This document shows positions 15,095 through 19,765 of a stretch of 19,765 nt of DNA, piece after piece. Origin of the DNA: Syntrophomonas sp. UBA5314 (lineage in GTDB: Bacteria; Bacillota; Syntrophomonadia; Syntrophomonadales; Syntrophomonadaceae). Where the stretch lies: the NCBI GenBank assembly GCA_002410325.1, contig DHRK01000037.1, forward strand, positions 1-19,765, read 5' to 3'. The stretch's first letter is position 1; every line of letters begins with the position of its first letter. Under the pieces are notes generated by a model. The model saw only the letters and a program-made list of their open reading frames with translations. It had not been told where the DNA came from and ran no database searches. Position numbers and translations under genes: made by a program.

Positions 15095-15121
15095 GGGACT
15101 TCAAATTGAAGTCCCTTTTTT
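15095..15121 (+). terminator. Strong Rho-independent terminator of the ruv-que-sec cluster
   Basis: GGGACTTC (15095-15102) pairs perfectly with GAAGTCCC (15108-15115), followed by six T's. The rest of the 356-base gap up to lysA holds a doubtful 38-codon frame (15138-15254) and the lysA promoter. I saw no lysine riboswitch or T-box pattern. Confidence 0.92.
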
Positions 15122-15311
15122 ATTAAACGAAGAGGAAATGAAGTCGATGAGTCAGTTGCGGCACTTTCACAATGGGAACGGGATGAGAATACCCGGCTTT
15201 CTCTCATATTGGGAAATAATAACTGTAATGGCTTTATCTAACCGCCTTGAATAGACTGATGGTAAGGATGAGCGGCTGCTAATGTATCCCTGTATATCTA
15301 AGCGGCAATCG

Positions 15312-15341
15312 TTGACGATAAAACCGGGAGAGTGTTAAAAT
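15312..15341 (+). promoter_or_regulatory. Sigma-A-type promoter of lysA
   Basis: TTGACG (15312-15317), an 18-nt spacer and TAAAAT (15336-15341), each matching 5 of 6 consensus bases. The expected start near 15348 leaves about 26 nt of leader containing GGGGGAG, consistent with translation from TTG 15374. Confidence 0.5.
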
Positions 15342-15373
15342 TCTTTACGAATACTTTCGGGGGAGTTGAGATT

Positions 15374-16687
15374 TTGTATTTTACTGGAACCATGAAAATA
15401 AATGAAGTTGGGCACCTCGAAGTCGGAGGCGTTGATGCCCTGGACCTGGCCAAGGAATTTGGCACCCCCTTGTGGGTTATGGATGAAGCCGGCTTCAGGC
15501 AGAATTGCCGGACCGTCCGCGATGCATTTGCCGAATTGGGAGACTCCCTGGTAATCTACGCCAGCAAAACCCTGTGCAATCTTTCCATACTGAGCATAGT
15601 CGATCAGGAAGGCCTGGGGCTGGACGTGGCGTCCGGCGGGGAGCTGTACAGCGCTCTGCAAGCCGGCTTTCCCATGAACAAGGTTTACCTGCATGGCAAC
15701 AACAAGACCCCTGCGGAGCTGGACCTGGCGGTTGAATCTGGAATAGGCAGGATAGTTGTAGACAATTTTTATGAACTGCAGCTGTTAAACAGCCTCTGCG
15801 CCCGGAAGGGTAAGAAGCAGGATATTATGCTGCGCATCACTCCCGGTGTGGAAGCCCATACCCACGAATTTATTCGGACCGGACAGATTGACTCCAAATT
15901 CGGTTTCACTCTTCCTGACGGGCAGGCCCTGGAAGCGGTAAGAGCCGCTCTGGATTGTCCCCATTTGAATCTTATCGGTTTGCACTGCCACATCGGATCG
16001 CAGATATTCGAAATGGAATCCTTTAAACATGCCACTGAATTGATGATGGGTTTCCTGAACCTTCTCAAACAAGAATGCCGGTTTGAAGCAGCCGAACTTG
16101 ACATGGGCGGGGGCTTTGGCATCTATTATTTTTACGGTGATGAACCGCGCGACCCGCGGGAATGGGCCGGGGCGGTTATGAACAGTGTTTTTGAAAAGTG
16201 CCGTGAATATGGCTTGAAGATACCCCGGGTCATCGTTGAACCGGGCCGTTCTCTGGCCGGACCGGCAGGCATTACCCTTTATACGGTTGGCTCCTACAAG
16301 GAAGTCAAGGGGATAAGAAAGTACATAGCGGTTGACGGAGGTATGACCGACAATCCCCGGCCCGCTCTGTACGGTTCCCAATATCTGGCCATGCTGGCCA
16401 ATAAAGCGGCTCAGGAAGCGGAGGAGACGGTTTCCATAGCCGGCAAGTGCTGCGAATCAGGGGATATGCTGATCTGGGACGCCAAGCTGCCCCGGGTTGA
16501 ACCGGGAGACATCCTGGCGGTATTTGCCACCGGGGCCTATAACTATGCCATGTCGATGAACTACAATCGGGTTCCCCGGCCGGCTATGGCACTGGTGGGA
16601 GGCGGCCGGGCCGATCTGATTTTAAAACGGGAAAGCTATGCCGACCTGATCAGAAACGACGTGTTGTTAGAGAGATTTAAAAGATGA
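15374..16687 (+). CDS. lysA: Diaminopimelate decarboxylase LysA
   Basis: The protein has 437 residues. It is a PLP enzyme converting meso-diaminopimelate to lysine. The start chosen is TTG 15374, 8 nt after GGGGGAG (15359-15365). It gives MYFTGTMKINEVGHLEVGG, the usual opening for clostridial LysA. A GTG at 15332 would add 14 atypical residues and lies between the promoter elements. The PLP lysine is Lys65 in YASKTL. Further motifs are LHGNNKTPAEL, GLHCHIGSQI, DMGGGFGIYY, VEPGRSLAGPAG, GKCCESGDML (substrate-binding Cys-Glu) and GAYNYAMSMNYNRVPRP. It is monocistronic: its own promoter lies upstream and a terminator faces a convergent gene downstream. Confidence 0.96.
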   Translation: MYFTGTMKINEVGHLEVGGVDALDLAKEFGTPLWVMDEAGFRQNCRTVRDAFAELGDSLVIYASKTLCNLSILSIVDQEGLGLDVASGGELYSALQAGFPMNKVYLHGNNKTPAELDLAVESGIGRIVVDNFYELQLLNSLCARKGKKQDIMLRITPGVEAHTHEFIRTGQIDSKFGFTLPDGQALEAVRAALDCPHLNLIGLHCHIGSQIFEMESFKHATELMMGFLNLLKQECRFEAAELDMGGGFGIYYFYGDEPRDPREWAGAVMNSVFEKCREYGLKIPRVIVEPGRSLAGPAGITLYTVGSYKEVKGIRKYIAVDGGMTDNPRPALYGSQYLAMLANKAAQEAEETVSIAGKCCESGDMLIWDAKLPRVEPGDILAVFATGAYNYAMSMNYNRVPRPAMALVGGGRADLILKRESYADLIRNDVLLERFKR

Positions 16688-16721
16688 TAATAAAATAAAG
16701 CCGCCCAGGCCAGGGAAAATA

Positions 16722-16775
16722 AAGAGTCCGTTTTATGAGGCGCACATTGACGTACGCCGATTAAACGGACTTTTG
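16722..16775. terminator. Bidirectional terminator between lysA and the convergent transporter gene
   Basis: AGTCCGTTT (16725-16733) pairs with AAACGGACT (16763-16771). Inside, GGCG (16739-16742) pairs with CGCC (16755-16758). T's follow on the + strand, and on the - strand the stem runs into CTTTATTTT. It therefore serves both convergent genes. Confidence 0.75.
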
Positions 16776-16802
16776 CTTTGACGAGGGGTATAGCCGGCCT
16801 GT

Positions 16803-18689
16803 TTATTTATCAAAACCTTTAGATAAGCGATAGGCTTTTATGTCGTCCAAATAGAAGGGCAGGATGGAAACCACTACGTTGCGTTTTTTGAGCATGGCAT
16901 TGGCGATAAACAGGCTCGTATTATTGTGCAGGGCCATCTGCCAGCGGTGGGATACGAAGAACTGGGGTAAAAGGACGGTTATCACGTCACCGGGCTGAGA
17001 CGCGTGTTCTTCGGAGTCAATATAGTCGGTAAGCAGGTTTACCACCTCCCGGTAGGGTGACGATTTTATGATCAGGGGAATGTCAGAGTCCAGCAACGCC
17101 CACTTGCGGCGCAGCTTGTCGGCTGCACCCTCGTAGATCTCCACGTGGAAAGCTTCAACGTTGGGAGTAAGGCTGCGGGCATAGCGCAGAGCTTTTACGA
17201 CCATGGCATTCAAGCTGTCAATGGGTACTATGACGTGATGTGAATAGGTGGTAGTAAACTTAAGTTCGGGTAAAAAGTCGTTGGGTATGTCCAGCTGCTG
17301 GGCAACCGATTGATAATGGCTTTTTATCTTCATCATTATGAGGATCAATATTGGAACAACCACCACTACCACCCAGGCCCCTTCAGTAAATTTATTGACG
17401 CCTACTATAATGACTGTGGTGGCGGTGGCAATCGCACCGAGACCGTTGGCGGCAAGTTTTAGCACCCAACCCTTGGCACGGGTTTTCCACCACCTTATAA
17501 CCATACCGCTCTGGGAAAGGGTAAAGGAAGTAAAGACGCCTACCGCGTAAAGGGCAATCAATTTGTGGGTATCCGCTTTAAAGATCAGGACCAGAACCAT
17601 GGCCATCACCGTTAGCATGACAATTCCGTTGTTGTAATTCAAACGGTGGCCGCGCATGGATAATTGCCGGGGCATATATCCATCCTGGGCAATGACTGAC
17701 AGGAGAGTGGGAAAACCGGCAAAAGCGGTGTTGGCTGCCATAGCCAGAATGATGGCGGTGGTGGCCGAAATAATATAAAACATGGTTCCGCGTCCGAAGA
17801 CATCGAGCGACAACTGGGCGATAATGGTTACCTGATGATTGGGCAGGGCGTGATATAAATGGGCCAGGTAGGCGATTCCGCCAAAGCAGATGATGATGGC
17901 TCCGGCCAGCATGAGATAGACAATTTTGGCGTTCTTGGTTCGGGGCTCCTTAAAATGGGGCACGGCATCCACCACTGCCTCCACTCCGGTCAGAGCGGCG
18001 CAGCCTGAAGCAAAGGCTTTAAGCAGGATGAATATGGTTATAGCCTGGGTGCCTATGTCGACAGCGGGGCTGTCGACTATCGGAACACTGATGTTCTGAC
18101 CGGTTGCGCTTTTATACAGGCCGACAGCTATAAGGGCGATGATGGAAAGGATGAATGCATAGGTCGGATAGCTGAACAACCGTGAAGACTCGCGGACCCC
18201 TCTTATATTGCCCACGGATACTAGAAAAATAAAAAAAACGGCAATCCAGACCCGATAGGGATATAAGTACGGTAAGGCTGAAGTAACAGCGGCAGTGCCG
18301 GAGGTGATACTGACGGCTACGGTCAAAGTGTAGTCCACCATTAGAGACGCGCCTGCGATAAGACCGAATTGGGGTCCCAGGTTTTCTTTGGCGACAATAT
18401 AGGCGCCCCCGCCATTGGGATAGGCGTCCACGATATGGCGATAAGAAAATGTAAGGATAAGAAGTAAAGCGATAATAGTTAATGATATACGGGGCATCCA
18501 CAAAAATGATGCAAAGCCGACCGCCGGCACCAGAACCCAGAGTATTTCCTCAACCGCATAAGCCACTGACGAAATGGAATCGCTGGAGAGTATGGGCATG
18601 CCCCAGAAGACGCTTAACTTTTCGTCTCCCATTTGACTGTTCGACATACTCTTGCCAAAAATGAATCTGCCCAACTGTCTTAATATCAA
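16803..18689 (-). CDS. KimA/YdaO-like APC-superfamily transporter, probable potassium importer
   Basis: The protein has 628 residues. The start is TTG (18687-18689 on this strand) 9 nt after GGGAGAAGG. Residues ~25-460 are an APC-type permease core with about 12 membrane segments. The last ~165 residues are a soluble domain. The opening closely resembles B. subtilis KimA (YdaO), a K+/H+ symporter gated by c-di-AMP: LSSDSISSVAYAVEE (Asp37, Tyr44), YPNGGGAYIVAKENLG, and LMVDYTLTVAVSITSGT (Asp119, Tyr120). These are the places where, from memory, KimA binds K+ and couples protons. The soluble tail, with HHVIVPIDSLNAMVVKALRYA, fits the regulatory domain that binds c-di-AMP in KimA. A general amino-acid permease is the alternative. 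It has its own promoter. Confidence 0.82.
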   Translation of the reverse strand: MILRQLGRFIFGKSMSNSQMGDEKLSVFWGMPILSSDSISSVAYAVEEILWVLVPAVGFASFLWMPRISLTIIALLLILTFSYRHIVDAYPNGGGAYIVAKENLGPQFGLIAGASLMVDYTLTVAVSITSGTAAVTSALPYLYPYRVWIAVFFIFLVSVGNIRGVRESSRLFSYPTYAFILSIIALIAVGLYKSATGQNISVPIVDSPAVDIGTQAITIFILLKAFASGCAALTGVEAVVDAVPHFKEPRTKNAKIVYLMLAGAIIICFGGIAYLAHLYHALPNHQVTIIAQLSLDVFGRGTMFYIISATTAIILAMAANTAFAGFPTLLSVIAQDGYMPRQLSMRGHRLNYNNGIVMLTVMAMVLVLIFKADTHKLIALYAVGVFTSFTLSQSGMVIRWWKTRAKGWVLKLAANGLGAIATATTVIIVGVNKFTEGAWVVVVVVPILILIMMKIKSHYQSVAQQLDIPNDFLPELKFTTTYSHHVIVPIDSLNAMVVKALRYARSLTPNVEAFHVEIYEGAADKLRRKWALLDSDIPLIIKSSPYREVVNLLTDYIDSEEHASQPGDVITVLLPQFFVSHRWQMALHNNTSLFIANAMLKKRNVVVSILPFYLDDIKAYRLSKGFDK

Positions 18690-18750
18690 GTTTTTGAACC
18701 TTCTCCCTTTTTACGTTACTAAAAAATCCGATTAATTTTCCACTTAGACT

Positions 18751-18778
18751 ATTATAATGCCAGCCCGGCATATGTAAA
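18751..18778 (-). promoter_or_regulatory. Sigma-A-type promoter of the KimA-like gene
   Basis: On the - strand: TTTACA (18778-18773), a 16-nt spacer and a perfect TATAAT (18756-18751). Transcription would start near 18744, leaving a leader of about 55 nt. That is too short for a ydaO-type c-di-AMP riboswitch. Confidence 0.6.
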
Positions 18779-18875
18779 GATAAATTATTAGATTATTGTA
18801 TCACCATGCTGATAAATTAACAGCACCAAGAGGACTAAATTTTTACCAAAATCATGTTATAGTTTTCACATAAAA

Positions 18876-18960
18876 AGGGAGATTTAACCTGCTTGGAAAA
18901 GGACCGTCGGGATCTCGGTGAAGGGGGCGAAAAGCCCCTGACGGACGGAGCCAATAATGT
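18876..18960. other. GC-rich, hairpin-forming patch of unknown nature between the transporter and dedA
   Basis: Bases 18901-18950 are 68% G+C in an otherwise AT-rich spacer. GGGGC (18924-18928) pairs with GCCCC (18934-18938) over GAAAA. CCGTC (18904-18908) pairs with GACGG (18940-18944) around it. On the + strand GAGAT (18879-18883) could also pair with ATCTC (18912-18916), which would cross the outer stem as a pseudoknot. A 46-codon + strand frame (TTG 18893 to TAA 19033, AAGGGAGAT upstream) runs through it and into the antisense of dedA. It could be a structured RNA, a small gene, or the dedA 3' processing/termination region. Confidence 0.35.
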
Positions 18961-18979
18961 TGAGGATGGAAGCTTGGGA

Positions 18980-19582
18980 TCAGCGTTTGGAATAATACCA
19001 GCGATGCAGGCAATAATAAGCGGCTATCCCTAATATGCCAATCACTACCAGGATGTCCAGGCGTTCAAAATAGACGCGCAGTTGTTCCCAATTTTCTCCC
19101 ATGATGAAACCTAAATAGGTCAGCAAAACCGACCAAATAAGGCTGCCTAAAAAAGTGTAGACGATGAATTTAAGCAGGTTCATTTTAGCGGCACCGGCGG
19201 GAAGGGAGATAAAGGTCCTGATACCCGGCAAGAGCCGGGAAAAAAATGCGGTGCTATCCCCGTGGCGGGCAAACCAGTCATGAAGTTGTTCTTTCCTTTT
19301 AGCCGGAATCCAGAAGAGAAGGCGGGAATCCATGGCATAGTACCCGATAAAGTAAGATATGATCGAACCTATGGTACCGCCGATAGTGCCGGCCAAAACC
19401 GCGGGAATGAACTTGAAACGCCCGGTTGAAACCAGATAGCCGGCAAAAGGCTGGATCATTTCACTGGGCAGTGGTATATTGCAGCTCTCGATGGCCATGC
19501 ATACGGCTACTCCGATATATCCCACCGAACTGATGAATCCGGTAACCAGTTCCAAAATATAGGCCAATATACTGTGCAGCAT
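18980..19582 (-). CDS. DedA family integral membrane protein
   Basis: The protein has 200 residues. The start is ATG with GGAGG 4 nt upstream on the - strand. DedA/VTT proteins are inner-membrane transporters needed for envelope homeostasis; some move undecaprenyl phosphate or phosphatidylethanolamine across the bilayer. Hallmarks present are AIESCNIPLPSEMIQPFAGYL (a membrane-re-entrant Glu-Pro-Ser-Glu region, ~32-52), GTIGGTIGSIISYFIGYY, and FFSRLLPGIRTFISLPAGAAKM (~113-134) with the family arginines. About five membrane segments; the C terminus is basic. The exact lipid substrate cannot be told. In the 183 bases upstream I saw only a weak TAGAAT-like -10 and two GCTTAA repeats, no clear promoter. 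Confidence 0.92.
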   Translation of the reverse strand: MLHSILAYILELVTGFISSVGYIGVAVCMAIESCNIPLPSEMIQPFAGYLVSTGRFKFIPAVLAGTIGGTIGSIISYFIGYYAMDSRLLFWIPAKRKEQLHDWFARHGDSTAFFSRLLPGIRTFISLPAGAAKMNLLKFIVYTFLGSLIWSVLLTYLGFIMGENWEQLRVYFERLDILVVIGILGIAAYYCLHRWYYSKR

Positions 19583-19765
19583 AGAACCTCCGAAAAAGTA
19601 AACATAGTTATGATTGCGGATTTAAAGCCACTTTTAACATTCTACCACATTATTTCTTCATATAAGCTTAATATAGGCTTAAAAAACGGTAAAGCTTTCC
19701 CAGTACAACATTCCGTATATTCGTGCACATAATCTGGGCAGATTTTTCCGAATTACTGCGTTGTC

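Noticed and set aside
15018..15373. Lysine riboswitch or T-box before lysA
   Set aside because: Neither conserved core was seen, and the likely lysA transcript starts only ~26 bases before the chosen start codon.
15785..16381. 198-codon - strand frame antisense to lysA
   Set aside because: Shadow of the lysA reading frame with no ribosome site or known motif.

Overview
The window looks like a chromosome segment of an endospore-forming Firmicute, most likely a Clostridia member of the Syntrophomonas/Pelotomaculum type. Three things point there: collagen-like exosporium proteins, a DUF4489 protein, and the gene order ruvC-ruvA-ruvB-queH-(DUF2905)-queA-tgt-yajC-HD-secD-secF-lysA. TTG start codons behind strong Shine-Dalgarno sites are common (ruvB, secD, lysA, the KimA-like gene, the DUF4489 gene and one collagen gene). 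The exact species cannot be fixed from the sequence.

Region 1 (1-6220) is an accessory spore-surface island on the + strand. It holds the 3' end of a BclB-type collagen-like glycoprotein, then two further collagen-like proteins that share a jelly-roll-like globular domain. That domain sits at the C terminus in one and at the N terminus in the other. A glycosyltransferase with two GT2 domains and TPR-like helices follows, then a DUF4489 protein. A good sigma-K-type promoter (AC-N16-CATATTCTA) precedes the second collagen gene. Rho-independent terminators separate the units. The likely theme is an exosporium or spore nap whose Gly-X-Thr rods are O-glycosylated by the neighbouring transferase; this is inferred from context.

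Region 2 (6240-15120) is a conserved housekeeping cluster on the + strand. It contains the Holliday-junction resolvasome (RuvC, RuvA, RuvB), the late queuosine pathway (QueH, QueA, Tgt), a small DUF2905 membrane protein, and protein-export accessory factors (YajC, SecD, SecF) with an HD-domain phosphohydrolase between yajC and secD. Most junctions are short or overlapping, so largely shared transcription is expected. Possible internal promoters lie ahead of the DUF2905 gene and ahead of tgt. A strong terminator ends the cluster after secF. A small orphan reading frame just upstream of ruvC looks like a gene remnant.

Region 3 (15120-16780) is lysA (diaminopimelate decarboxylase) with its own sigma-A-type promoter and a terminator that can work in both directions.

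Region 4 (16803-19765) is on the - strand: a KimA/YdaO-like APC-superfamily transporter with its own promoter and short leader, and a DedA-family membrane protein. Between them lies an unexplained GC-rich, hairpin-forming patch that is open in several frames. No rRNA, tRNA, CRISPR array, insertion sequence or prophage was seen.
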